Assembly: GCA_007713455.1 (NCBI GenBank) | Contig: VMRT01000011.1 | Coordinates: 62,001-126,000 of the forward strand | Direction: 5' to 3' | DNA from: Pseudomonas sp. | Lineage (GTDB): Bacteria; Pseudomonadota; Gammaproteobacteria; Pseudomonadales; Pseudomonadaceae | Length of the DNA: 64,000 nt | Shown: positions 16,964 to 25,582 of the stretch, piece after piece | How the letters are laid out: each line of letters opens with the position of its first letter | Position numbering within the stretch: the stretch's first letter is position 1 | Made by a program: the position numbers and the translations under genes | Notes under the pieces: model-generated | Told to the model about the DNA's origin: nothing | Databases searched by the model: none | Seen by the model: the letters and a program-made list of their open reading frames with translations, nothing else

Positions 16964-18070
16964 ATGATCGCCATCAACGCCCGTTTCCTGACTCAGGAAA
17001 CCCGCGGTGTGCAACGTTTTGCCGAACAGGTCTGCCTGGAGCTTGCCGCCATGCGCAAGGACCTGACATTCATTGCGCCGGACGACATCCGCATGCACGC
17101 CAGCGCCGAGCGCCTGCAGGTGCGGCGCATCGGCCGCAACCACGGGCATCTGTGGGAACAGCTGGACCTGCCTCTGTGGCTGGCGCGCCATGGCTATCCG
17201 CCGCTGGTATCACTGTGCAACACGGCACCGCTGATCTACCGCAACCAGATCGCCACCCATCACGACATCACCTACGTGCGCCATCCGGAGAGCTATTCGC
17301 GCGCCTTCCGCAGCGTCTACAAGGGGCTCACGCCGCTGCTGCTCAAGCGCATCAAGGCGCTGATTACCGTCAGCGACTTCTCACGCAAGGAAATCGCCCG
17401 CTACTACGGCTACCCGAGCGAGAAGATCTGCGTCGTCCCCAACGCGGTGGCGGCCAAATTCCATCCGCCGAGTGGCGCGGATCGCAGCGGCAATGCCAGG
17501 CCATACGTGCTGGCGGTGTCCTCCCCGAACGCGCACAAGAACTTCGCGCGGATGGTCGCGGCCTTCCTCAGCCTGGAAGGCTTCGATGACGTGGAACTGC
17601 ACATCGTCGGCGACTCGCACTCGGTGTTCTCCGGCTCCACCTCCAGCATTGATGGCAATCCACGCGTACGCATTCTCGGCCGGCTGAACGACGATCAGCT
17701 GGTGCGCGAATACCAGGGCGCCACCGCCTTCGTGTTCCCTTCGCTCTACGAAGGCTTCGGCATTCCGCCGCTGGAGGCCCAGGCCTGCGGGTGTCCGGTG
17801 ATCGCCGCCCGGGCCGCGTCGATACCCGAAGTGCTCGGCGAGAGCGTGCTCTATTTCGAGCCGCTGAACATCGAGGACATTGCCCGCTGCATGCGCCACG
17901 TGCTGCAGGACGCGCGCCTGCGCGATGACCTGCGCACCCTCGGCCTGGCCAACGTCGAGCGCTACTCCTGGAAGCGCTCGGCGCAGACCGTGTCGCAGCT
18001 GATCGACAAGGCACTGATGGGCAAACCCAGCCCGCCGTCCTTTATCGCCTGGTCATCGGACCGCCCCTGA
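16964..18070 (+). CDS. Glycosyltransferase family 4
   Basis: 368 residues, GT-B. The N-terminus is AINARFLTQETRGVQRFAEQ; motifs include HHDITYVRHPESYS, ALITVSDFSRKEIA and the donor-site SLYEGFGIPPLEAQACGCP. It resembles mannosyl/rhamnosyl-type GT4 enzymes of the WbpY/PslH-PslI group, but donor specificity is not established. AAGGAG precedes the ATG. A 195-bp gap separates it from the hydrolase and holds no gene I can support. Confidence 0.88.
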   Translation: MIAINARFLTQETRGVQRFAEQVCLELAAMRKDLTFIAPDDIRMHASAERLQVRRIGRNHGHLWEQLDLPLWLARHGYPPLVSLCNTAPLIYRNQIATHHDITYVRHPESYSRAFRSVYKGLTPLLLKRIKALITVSDFSRKEIARYYGYPSEKICVVPNAVAAKFHPPSGADRSGNARPYVLAVSSPNAHKNFARMVAAFLSLEGFDDVELHIVGDSHSVFSGSTSSIDGNPRVRILGRLNDDQLVREYQGATAFVFPSLYEGFGIPPLEAQACGCPVIAARAASIPEVLGESVLYFEPLNIEDIARCMRHVLQDARLRDDLRTLGLANVERYSWKRSAQTVSQLIDKALMGKPSPPSFIAWSSDRP

Positions 18071-18124
18071 TGCCCGACGAATGCAGTCCCGACACTCAAC
18101 TCTATCAATCAAGCGAGGCAGACC

Positions 18125-19159
18125 ATGGAACGGTTGGCGCATATCGACGCGCTACGCGGCAGCGCAGCCCTACTCCTGATTTTCCAGACCCTGCTGTTGC
18201 CACTGTCAGACGGCTGGGCACTGCAGCACGCCCTGGACCCCGGGCTGCTGGCGATGCTTTGGTTCCTGCTGTGCTGCGGCTTCATCGTGCCGGCCAGCCT
18301 GCACGCCAGCGTCGACGGCGGGCGAGGTTTTGTCGTCCGCCGCCTGCTGCGCCTGCTGCCGGTCTACCTGCTGGCGGTGCTGCTGACCGCCATTCTGTTG
18401 CCGACGGCACCGGCCTGGCTGCCGGGTGTGGCCGCGCCAGGCAGCGCCATGGCGTTCGAGGTCATCGGCGCTTACGGAGCGCTGCCGCCAATCCTGCTGT
18501 TCTACGGGTTCTGCCTGCTGCTGCAGGTGCTCGGCCTGTTGCACAGCGTCAGTCTGCGGACCAGCTGCGCGCTCGTGCTGCTGGCGGTGGCGCTGCTGCT
18601 CGCCCTGGCGCGGCAGCTGCTGGGCACAGAGCTACCGGTCACGCTGCCGCTGGCGCTATCACTGATGTTTTTCGCGTCACTCAGGTACGAGGCCAAGCAT
18701 GAAAGCAGCAGCTACGCCCGCAGACGAGCCCGTGAATATGCGCGCTACACGCTGCGAATCTACCTGCTGGTGCTGCCGATCATCTTCCTGGCCGGCTGGT
18801 CTGCGGACGCAACCGCCTGGCCCCGGGACCTGCTCACCTATGCCCTGGCCATCGTGACCTTCCTGCTGGTCACCAGCCGGCTACCGCTACGGGCACCGCC
18901 GCTCGTCTGGCTTGGAAGCCTCAGCTACTCGCTCTATCTGTTGCTGCCAGCGATGCAGCGCCTGAGCGAGCTGCTAACCCAGGCGCTCGGCCTGACCGGC
19001 CCGACCGCCAGACTGGCTGGCGTTGTGTTCGGCCTGCTGCTGGCCCTCGGCAGCGCCCAGCTCTGCCGACAGTTGCTGGATCTACCGCTGGCTCACGCCG
19101 GCAGGCGCCTGACCAGACAACACGACCTGATGCCACTGGCACGCCTGCACAGCCGCTGA
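18125..19159 (+). CDS. Acyltransferase-3-like membrane protein lacking the catalytic His
   Basis: 344 residues, about ten hydrophobic helices. The N-terminal IDALRGSAALLLIFQT aligns with the AT3 motif R-x10-H, but Thr22 occupies the expected His position (with Gln21 beside it). LGSLSYSLYLLLPAMQ near the end is the usual AT3 C-terminal motif with its normal His (YLxH) also replaced. It therefore looks like a degenerate O-acetyltransferase, perhaps non-catalytic. GAGG precedes the ATG. Confidence 0.65.
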   Translation: MERLAHIDALRGSAALLLIFQTLLLPLSDGWALQHALDPGLLAMLWFLLCCGFIVPASLHASVDGGRGFVVRRLLRLLPVYLLAVLLTAILLPTAPAWLPGVAAPGSAMAFEVIGAYGALPPILLFYGFCLLLQVLGLLHSVSLRTSCALVLLAVALLLALARQLLGTELPVTLPLALSLMFFASLRYEAKHESSSYARRRAREYARYTLRIYLLVLPIIFLAGWSADATAWPRDLLTYALAIVTFLLVTSRLPLRAPPLVWLGSLSYSLYLLLPAMQRLSELLTQALGLTGPTARLAGVVFGLLLALGSAQLCRQLLDLPLAHAGRRLTRQHDLMPLARLHSR

Positions 19160-19207
19160 GGCTCACCGCCTCGCTGCTCACTCTTTCTCGATCAAGGATG
19201 TCATGCC

Positions 19208-20416
19208 ATGAAAGTTGCCATCGTTCACGACTGGCTGGTGACGTATGCCGGCGCCGAGCGCGTGCTCGCCGGGCTGTGCGCCGTCTGGCCGGACGCCGAT
19301 CTGTTCGCCGTCATCGATTTTCTCTCCGACGCCGACCGTGCCCACCTCGGCGGCAAGCGCGCCACCACCACCTTCATCCAGCAACTGCCGAAGGCGCGCA
19401 CCCATTACCAGAAGTACCTACCGCTGATGCCGCTGGCCATCGAGCAGCTCGACATGTCCTCGTATGACCTGATCATTTCCAGCAGCCACGCAGTGGCCAA
19501 GGGCGTGCTGACCGGGCCGAATCAGCTGCACATCAGCTACGTGCATTCGCCCATCCGCTACGCCTGGGACCTGCAGCACCAGTACCTGCACGAAGCCAGC
19601 CTGGAGCGCGGCATCAAGGCCAAGCTGGCGCGCATGCTGCTGCACTACATGCGCATGTGGGACCAGCGCACCGCCAGCGGCGTCGACGAGTTCATCGCCA
19701 ATTCGCACTTCATCGGCCGGCGCATCAACAAGAGCTACCGGCGCCCATCCACGGTGATCTACCCGCCGGTCGACACCCGCCAGTTCACCCTGCACGAGGC
19801 CAAGGAAGACTTCTATCTCACCGCCTCGCGGATGGTGCCCTACAAGAAGATGCCGATGATCATCGAGGCATTCGCGGCCATGCCGGACAAACGCCTGATC
19901 GTCATCGGCACCGGCCCGGAAATGGAAAAGGCCCGTGAAGCGGCCGGGCCCAACGTCACCCTACTCGGCTACCAGAGTTTCGAAGTGCTGCTGCAACACA
20001 TGCAGCGCGCCAAGGCGTTCGTCTTCGCCGCCGAAGAAGATTTCGGCATCGCGCCGATCGAGGCGCAGGCCTGTGGCACGCCGGTGGTCGCCTACGGGCG
20101 CGGCGGCGTACTGGAAACCGTGCGCGGGCTCGAACATGCCGAACCCACGGGCGTGTTCTACCCGGAGCAGACCACCGCCTCGCTCATCGCCGCCATCGGC
20201 GAGTTCGAGGCCCAGTGCTCACGCATCACCCCGGAAAACTGCCGACGCAATGCCGAGCGCTTCTCCAGCGAACGCTTCCAGCAGGAAATCCGCGCCTTCG
20301 TCGACGCGCGTCTGCGCGAAGCCAGGGCCTTCGACCTTCAGCAGAGCTCCGCGCCCTTGCCGGCCCCCAGCACGCCGCTCTACCCGGCAGCCGTGGTCCC
20401 GATCAAGCACGCCTGA
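19208..20416 (+). CDS. Glycosyltransferase family 4 (WbaZ-like)
   Basis: 402 residues, GT-B. It opens KVAIVHDWLVTYAGAERVL, then has SYVHSPIRYAWDLQHQYL, FIANSHFIGRRI and FAAEEDFGIAPIEAQACGTP. This set is characteristic of the GDP-mannose-using WbaZ/WbdB-like GT4 group. The last 30 or so residues (Ala/Pro-rich) extend beyond the fold. Mannose as donor is inference from family. Confidence 0.87.
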   Translation: MKVAIVHDWLVTYAGAERVLAGLCAVWPDADLFAVIDFLSDADRAHLGGKRATTTFIQQLPKARTHYQKYLPLMPLAIEQLDMSSYDLIISSSHAVAKGVLTGPNQLHISYVHSPIRYAWDLQHQYLHEASLERGIKAKLARMLLHYMRMWDQRTASGVDEFIANSHFIGRRINKSYRRPSTVIYPPVDTRQFTLHEAKEDFYLTASRMVPYKKMPMIIEAFAAMPDKRLIVIGTGPEMEKAREAAGPNVTLLGYQSFEVLLQHMQRAKAFVFAAEEDFGIAPIEAQACGTPVVAYGRGGVLETVRGLEHAEPTGVFYPEQTTASLIAAIGEFEAQCSRITPENCRRNAERFSSERFQQEIRAFVDARLREARAFDLQQSSAPLPAPSTPLYPAAVVPIKHA

Positions 20417-20459
20417 GCGTAGTCCCCCATCAACCCCATTCACTTACGAGGTTTCAAGG

Positions 20460-20789
20460 ATGAACACAGTAAAGAAGTGGATGAGAGTGACCCGAGCGCT
20501 CGGGTTCGCTCTCGTTGTAGTGATCGAGCCAGCCAGCGCTGCGGTGAACGCCGACACGCTGATCACCGAACCGACCAACCCGCCAGGCCAGTTGCCGGCC
20601 TGCAGCAGCGCCGGCAGTGCGAGCGTCATCGCCTACAGCGACTCGTCAATCGACGCCACGCCACGCTGTGGCTCCAATGGCGGCAGGCAGCAGGAAAGCC
20701 CATCCGGTCATCAACCGTATCGATTCGCGGAACCGGCGTCCGGTTCGTTCTGGAGTCCGCCGGCAGACAGCAGGCGCTATTCATTCTGA
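20460..20789 (+). CDS. Putative secreted protein, possibly frameshifted
   Basis: 109 residues in the frame of the ATG at 20460, which has GAGG upstream. It has a signal peptide (ALGFALVVVIEPASAAVNAD) and a short extracytoplasmic part with a Cys pair. Another frame, open to 20833, reads protein-like from about 20690 (SIRGTGVRFVLESAGRQQ) and ends in an ATGA overlap with the next small ORF. This suggests that the original gene ended there and that a single-base loss changed frame. No family is recognised. Confidence 0.45.
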   Translation: MNTVKKWMRVTRALGFALVVVIEPASAAVNADTLITEPTNPPGQLPACSSAGSASVIAYSDSSIDATPRCGSNGGRQQESPSGHQPYRFAEPASGSFWSPPADSRRYSF

Positions 20790-20829
20790 TCCGGGCCGTT
20801 ACCGCACCGGGTTATGCAGGAGCACAGGC

Positions 20830-21042
20830 ATGAGCACAGAAGAAACATCCAGAACGTCGCTGATTCTGGCCGATGGCTATTCCTACACCGAACTCATTCC
20901 CGCACCCGGCGCGCCTGACGGACCGTCGGGCAATGGATTCATCCGCATCTTCCATGCCTTCTTCAGCCCCAACGAAGAAGGCACGACAGCCGATGTGCAG
21001 CAGCCCGACTGCCTGCCATTGGCCACGCCTGAACAGAGCTGA
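20830..21042 (+). CDS. Small hypothetical protein in the polysaccharide operon
   Basis: 70 residues from an ATG with GCAGGAG upstream. It has no signal peptide or membrane helix. The sequence (SLILADGYSYTELIPAPGAP, GNGFIRIFHAFFSPNE) looks like a folded beta-rich mini-protein. Its ATG overlaps, as ATGA, the stop of the frame that ends at 20833. It lies 11 bp before the next glycosyltransferase. Function unknown. Confidence 0.45.
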   Translation: MSTEETSRTSLILADGYSYTELIPAPGAPDGPSGNGFIRIFHAFFSPNEEGTTADVQQPDCLPLATPEQS

Positions 21043-21053
21043 GGAGATATTCC

Positions 21054-22127
21054 GTGCAGAACACCGCGCGCGTCGAACCCTGCAAGCAGAGTGCACAGGC
21101 AGCCGCCACCAGCGCCGGCGAGATGCCGGTGCGACGGCAAACCACCATCGTCACGGTGACCTACGGCGACCGCCTGGTTTACCTGCGCCGACTGATCGAG
21201 CAGGCCTTCGCCTTCGAACAGATCACCCGCGTACTGGTGGTCAGCAATGCCTCGACCGCACCACTCGAACAACTGACCAGCCGCTGGCCCGGTCAGGTGC
21301 GCATCATTCCGCTGGCGCACAACACCGGCTCGGCTAACGGCTATGCGGTGGGGCTGGAAGCGGCGCTAGCCGAAGGTGCGCAGTACATCTGGATGATGGA
21401 TGACGACAACGCCCCCACCGCGTCCGCGGTGCGGCTGCTACATGAAGAACTGGCGCGAATGGCTGACGAGGTAGGGCTGCATCGTGCCGCCGTGCTGGGC
21501 TTTCGCCCCAGTCAGCAGGAAGACATCGCCCGTGGCGTACCGAGCCGTTTCGCCATCCAGCCGCGTTCCAGCTACTTCGGCTTTCACGTCGCGCAGCTGC
21601 CGTACAAGGTCTGGCGCCGCCTTCCTTGGGGCCGGCCAAAAGGCACGCCGCTGCGGGCCATCGACCTGCCCTTCGCCCCCTATGGCGGCATGCTCGCCCA
21701 TCGCAGCCTGTACCAGGCGATCGGGGTGCCGTTGCGCGAGCTGGTGCTCTACGCCGACGATACTGAGTACACCCGTCGCATCACCGCCAAAGGCGGCCGT
21801 CTGCGCCTGGTGACCGATGCGCTGATCGACGAGCTGGAGCTGTCCTGGAACATCAAGGCGCACACCCGCAACATCTACGAAGCCTTCCTGCTCGGTGATT
21901 CCGATTTCCGCGCCTACTACACCGCCCGCAACCAGGCCTGGTTCGACACCTACGTCTGGGCCGCCTCACCCTGGCTGTATCGGCTGAACCGGAGCATTTT
22001 CCTCGGCCTGCTGCGGCACGTGGCCCGGCGGCAGCAGGTTCCGGAACGGCTGCAACTGATCGAGCAGGCCATCCGTGACGGCGAGAACCGTTCGCTGGGG
22101 ATGCATCAGACCTTTCCGTTGCGCTGA
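21054..22127 (+). CDS. Glycosyltransferase family 2
   Basis: 357 residues from a GTG start preceded by GAGGAG. GT-A fold: TTIVTVTYGDRLVYLRRLI, NTGSANGYAVGLEAAL, and the metal motif WMMDDDNAP. The later ADDTEYTRRITAKGGRL and the C-terminal YYTARNQAWF resemble GlfT2-type (galactofuranosyl/rhamnosyl) GT2 proteins. The precise donor is not known. Confidence 0.86.
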   Translation: MQNTARVEPCKQSAQAAATSAGEMPVRRQTTIVTVTYGDRLVYLRRLIEQAFAFEQITRVLVVSNASTAPLEQLTSRWPGQVRIIPLAHNTGSANGYAVGLEAALAEGAQYIWMMDDDNAPTASAVRLLHEELARMADEVGLHRAAVLGFRPSQQEDIARGVPSRFAIQPRSSYFGFHVAQLPYKVWRRLPWGRPKGTPLRAIDLPFAPYGGMLAHRSLYQAIGVPLRELVLYADDTEYTRRITAKGGRLRLVTDALIDELELSWNIKAHTRNIYEAFLLGDSDFRAYYTARNQAWFDTYVWAASPWLYRLNRSIFLGLLRHVARRQQVPERLQLIEQAIRDGENRSLGMHQTFPLR

Positions 22128-22148
22128 ACCCATTCCAAGGAGGAGCCG

Positions 22149-23219
22149 ATGCACGCGCCAACCACCGCGCCAAGAGATAACAACTTCGATTTCCTGCGCT
22201 TCTTTGCCGCCTCGATGGTCGTGTTCGGCCATAGCTACGGCCTATCCGGTCAGGCGGACCGGGAACCTCTGCGCCTGTTCAGCGGCAGCTACGACTCGGC
22301 GGATATCGCCGTACACGTGTTCTTCGTGATGAGCGGTTTCCTCATTGCGGCGTCCTGGCTGAACAGCCGCAGCGTGCTGGATTTTGCCGCCAAGCGAGCC
22401 CTGCGCATCATGCCGGCACTGATCGTCTCGGTGCTGTTCGTGGTCCTGCTGATCGGCCCGCTGGCCACCGAGCTGCCGCTTGGCGATTACTTCACCGCCC
22501 CCGGCACGCTCGCCTATCTGGCCAATGCCGCGCTGATCACCGAGTTCCGCCTGCCCGGCGTATTCGAGGCCAACCCGTTTCCCCACAGCGTCAACGGTTC
22601 GCTCTGGACACTGCCTTACGAAGTGCTGATGTACGCCACCGTGCTGACGCTCGGAGTCGTCAAGGTATTCGGCCGCAGCAGCGCGCTGATCGGCCTGATT
22701 CTGATGGTGGGTGTGCATTTCCACCTGATGCCGATCTACGAGATGCAGAGCGATCTGCTGCGCAAGGCCACTCGCCTGGGGATGTTCTTCTATGCCGGCG
22801 TGCTGCTCTATCTGTACCGGCACCTCGTTCGCTGGAACTGGAAAATCGCTGCGCTGCTGGTTGCGGCCAACCTGGTGAGTGCCCGCAGCGACCACTGGGA
22901 GCTAGTGCACGTGCTGACCCTGCCCTACCTGACGCTCTACCTCGCCCAACTGCGCATTCCGAGGTTGTCCGGCTTCGGCAAGGCCGGCGACTTCTCCTAC
23001 GGCCTGTACATCTTCAGCTTCCCGGTCCAGCAGCTTCTGATGCACTGGACCGACGGCCAGTTGCCACTGATTCCCTTCATGCTCCTTGGCTTCGCTGCCA
23101 GCCTGGCGCTCGCGGTGCTGTCCTGGCACCTCGTCGAATCGCCAGCGCTTCGGCTCAAACGCTACCTGCCGCGCCAGAGCCCCTCAACGGCGCCGGTAGT
23201 TGCGACATCCAATCGCTGA
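22149..23219 (+). CDS. Acyltransferase-3 family O-acyltransferase
   Basis: 356 residues, polytopic inner-membrane protein of the OafA/YrhL type, transferring acetyl or other acyl groups to sugars. It keeps the active-site R-x10-H (R17 to H28 in NFDFLRFFAASMVVFGHS) and the family segments HVFFVMSGFLIAASW, NGSLWTLPYEV and FSYGLYIFSFPVQQ. AAGGAGGAG precedes the ATG. It is the last gene of the operon and the intact counterpart of the degenerate copy at 18125. Confidence 0.88.
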   Translation: MHAPTTAPRDNNFDFLRFFAASMVVFGHSYGLSGQADREPLRLFSGSYDSADIAVHVFFVMSGFLIAASWLNSRSVLDFAAKRALRIMPALIVSVLFVVLLIGPLATELPLGDYFTAPGTLAYLANAALITEFRLPGVFEANPFPHSVNGSLWTLPYEVLMYATVLTLGVVKVFGRSSALIGLILMVGVHFHLMPIYEMQSDLLRKATRLGMFFYAGVLLYLYRHLVRWNWKIAALLVAANLVSARSDHWELVHVLTLPYLTLYLAQLRIPRLSGFGKAGDFSYGLYIFSFPVQQLLMHWTDGQLPLIPFMLLGFAASLALAVLSWHLVESPALRLKRYLPRQSPSTAPVVATSNR

Positions 23220-23222
23220 TCG

Positions 23223-23879
23223 CTAGAAATCCTCTACGGGACTGGCGAGTGCGTCCTTGAGCTTTCTTGCCTCCAGTTTAGGAAACGAAAAACGGACGGC
23301 AAGTATCGAGTCAGCGCCGTCATCCATTATCACCAGCTCAGCGACACGCGTATTGTCCTTGGCGGCAGCTACTGCTGTCGTGACATTAGGATGCTTCTTG
23401 GCGCGATCCAGACCTTCGATGAAGGTGTAGGTTAGGTTTCCTGCGTTAGCCGCCACGCTTTCGTAACTGGACAACTTTGCTGCGAAATCCTGCCGGCTGC
23501 TACGGCGGTCCAGATCAAGAAGATCAAGCTGCGAACTGGCATCAGCCAGTGAGACAAGCGCAAAGGTCTTAGCCAGCGCAGCGACCGCCTGTACATAGGC
23601 CTGCTGCTCAAAACCTGACAACAGACTGACCATATAAAGCTTGTCGCCGGAGAACAGTAAAGCGGCGGTAAAAGCGTGCCCCACGAATTTGACGTCATCT
23701 ATGCACAGTGCGGTAGCGCCAATCTCTACAGAACAATCGTAATAGCCAGCCTGATTGCTGTATTTGCTGAACGGCGCGCCATACACATGCTCCTTGAACA
23801 GCGCATCATCGGCCAAAGCGCTCGTGCACAGCGCCATGGCAGCGGTCATCGCCAGGCCTTTCGATAGCAACGTTTTCAT
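23223..23879 (-). CDS. Hypothetical secreted protein
   Basis: 218 residues from MKTLLSKGLAMTAAMALCTSALADD, a signal peptide; GGGGAA lies nine bases before this ATG. The mature part has two Cys (YYDCSVEIG, ALCIDD) that could form a disulphide, then alpha/beta segments ending in VRFSFPKLEA. It converges on the polysaccharide operon with only 3 bp between stop codons, so transcripts may collide. No family recognised. Confidence 0.6.
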   Translation of the reverse strand: MKTLLSKGLAMTAAMALCTSALADDALFKEHVYGAPFSKYSNQAGYYDCSVEIGATALCIDDVKFVGHAFTAALLFSGDKLYMVSLLSGFEQQAYVQAVAALAKTFALVSLADASSQLDLLDLDRRSSRQDFAAKLSSYESVAANAGNLTYTFIEGLDRAKKHPNVTTAVAAAKDNTRVAELVIMDDGADSILAVRFSFPKLEARKLKDALASPVEDF

Positions 23880-24137
23880 GAAGTCCATTTCCCCGGTTGA
23901 ATAAAGGCGGCGATGATAGCCTTTTGATACCTCGCGTAACACGATTCGCAGTACGACCGCCGCTTGCGACCAATGGTTCGAGGTTTAGCCCAGCCAGACC
24001 GCCACGCTCCCGGCCAAGGCAATGGAACGGTGAACCGCTGAACGGTCGAGCGCTGCCGCTTTCAGTCTGGCTAAAAAATGCTCAGCTCTATATACTCGCG
24101 CGCTTTTTTCATGCGCGGTTTTCGAGGTTCAAAGTCG

Positions 24138-25460
24138 ATGAGCAAAACGCCAACAGTCGGATTCGTGAGCTTGGGTTGCCCCAAGGCAACGGTCGACTCT
24201 GAACGCATCCTCACCCAGCTGCGCATGGAGGGCTACCAGATCGTGCCGTCCTACGAGGATGCCGATGTAGTGGTGGTCAACACCTGCGGTTTCATCGACA
24301 GCGCCAAGGCCGAATCGCTGGACGCCATCGGCGAGGCGATCGCTGAGAACGGCAAGGTGATCGTCACCGGCTGCATGGGCGTGGACGAGAACAACATCCG
24401 CGGCGTACACCCCAGCGTGCTGGCCGTCACCGGGCCGCAGCAGTACGAGCAGGTGGTCAATGCGGTACACGAAGTGGTGCCGCCGAACATCGAGCACGAC
24501 CCCTTCGTCGATCTGGTGCCGCCGCAGGGCATCAAACTCACCCCGCGCCACTACGCCTATCTGAAGATTTCCGAAGGCTGCAACCACACGTGCAGCTTCT
24601 GCATCATCCCGTCGATGCGCGGCAAGCTGGTCAGCCGTCCGGTGGGCGATGTGCTCAGCGAAGCCGAGCGCCTGGTCAAGGCCGGCGTGAAGGAAGTCCT
24701 GGTGATCAGCCAGGACACCAGCGCCTATGGCGTCGACCTCAAGTACAAGCTGGATTTCTGGAACGGCCAGCCGGTCAAGACGCGCATGCTCGAGCTGTGC
24801 GAGGAGCTGGGCAAGATGGGCGTCTGGGTGCGCCTGCACTACGTTTATCCGTACCCGAATGTCGACGACGTGATCCCGCTGATGGCCGCCGGCAAGATCC
24901 TGCCGTACCTGGACATCCCCTTCCAGCACGCCAGCCCGAAGGTGCTCAAGGCCATGAAGCGCCCGGCCTTCGAAGACAAGACCCTCGCGCGCATCAAGAA
25001 GTGGCGCGAGATCTGCCCCGAGCTGACCATCCGCTCGACCTTCATCGTCGGCTTCCCCGGCGAGACCGAAGAAGATTTCCAGTACCTGCTCGACTGGCTG
25101 ACCGAAGCGCAGCTCGACCGCGTTGGCTGCTTCCAGTATTCGCCGGTTGACGGCGCACCGGCCGAGGTCATGGGCCTGGAACCGGTACCGGACGAGATCA
25201 AGCAGGATCGCTGGGACCGCTTCATGGCGCATCAGCAGGCCATCAGCGCCGCGCGCCTGCAGCTGAAGGTCGGCAAGGAACTCGACGTGCTGATCGATGA
25301 AGTGGACGAGGACGGCGCCATCGGCCGCTCCTGGGCCGACGCCCCGGAGATCGACGGCATGGTCTACATCGACAGCGAGAAACCGCTGCAGGCGGGCGAC
25401 AAGGTCCGCGTGCGCGTCACCCACGCCGACGAGTACGACCTCTGGGCCGAAGTGATCTGA
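24138..25460 (+). CDS. rimO: Ribosomal protein S12 methylthiotransferase RimO
   Basis: 440 residues. A radical-SAM enzyme that adds a methylthio group to the conserved Asp of ribosomal protein S12. The N-terminal cluster Cys are in [19 protein letters not shown] and GCMGV; the radical-SAM motif is [10 protein letters not shown]-terminal TRAM domain ends at EYDLWAEVI. The ATG at 24138 has GAGG upstream and matches the family N-terminus ([10 protein letters not shown]). Confidence 0.96.
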   Translation: MSKTPTVGFVSLGCPKATVDSERILTQLRMEGYQIVPSYEDADVVVVNTCGFIDSAKAESLDAIGEAIAENGKVIVTGCMGVDENNIRGVHPSVLAVTGPQQYEQVVNAVHEVVPPNIEHDPFVDLVPPQGIKLTPRHYAYLKISEGCNHTCSFCIIPSMRGKLVSRPVGDVLSEAERLVKAGVKEVLVISQDTSAYGVDLKYKLDFWNGQPVKTRMLELCEELGKMGVWVRLHYVYPYPNVDDVIPLMAAGKILPYLDIPFQHASPKVLKAMKRPAFEDKTLARIKKWREICPELTIRSTFIVGFPGETEEDFQYLLDWLTEAQLDRVGCFQYSPVDGAPAEVMGLEPVPDEIKQDRWDRFMAHQQAISAARLQLKVGKELDVLIDEVDEDGAIGRSWADAPEIDGMVYIDSEKPLQAGDKVRVRVTHADEYDLWAEVI

Positions 25461-25476
25461 GCTGATCCGCCATACG

Positions 25477-25508
25477 AAAACGCCCCGCAAATAGCGGGGC
25501 GTTTTCAT
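25477..25508 (+). terminator. Terminator after rimO
   Basis: AAAACGCCCCGC (25477-25488) and GCGGGGCGTTTT (25494-25505) form a perfect 12-bp stem with an AAATA loop, followed by a T-rich tail. It is symmetric, so it can also serve the minus-strand betA side. Confidence 0.9.
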
Positions 25509-25538
25509 TTCTGCACGACGAGTCCTCGGCAGCGTAGC

Positions 25539-25564
25539 GTGGAAAACGGCGAAGCCTTTTCCAC
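25539..25564. repeat. REP-like inverted repeat, copy 1
   Basis: GTGGAAAA (25539-25546) and TTTTCCAC (25557-25564) flank CGGCGAAGCC. The same core, GTGGA-AACG-GAAGC-TT-TCCAC, occurs at 59294-59372, so this is a dispersed repeat family. Confidence 0.65.
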
Positions 25565-25582
25565 CACCTGACGGCGAACGCG

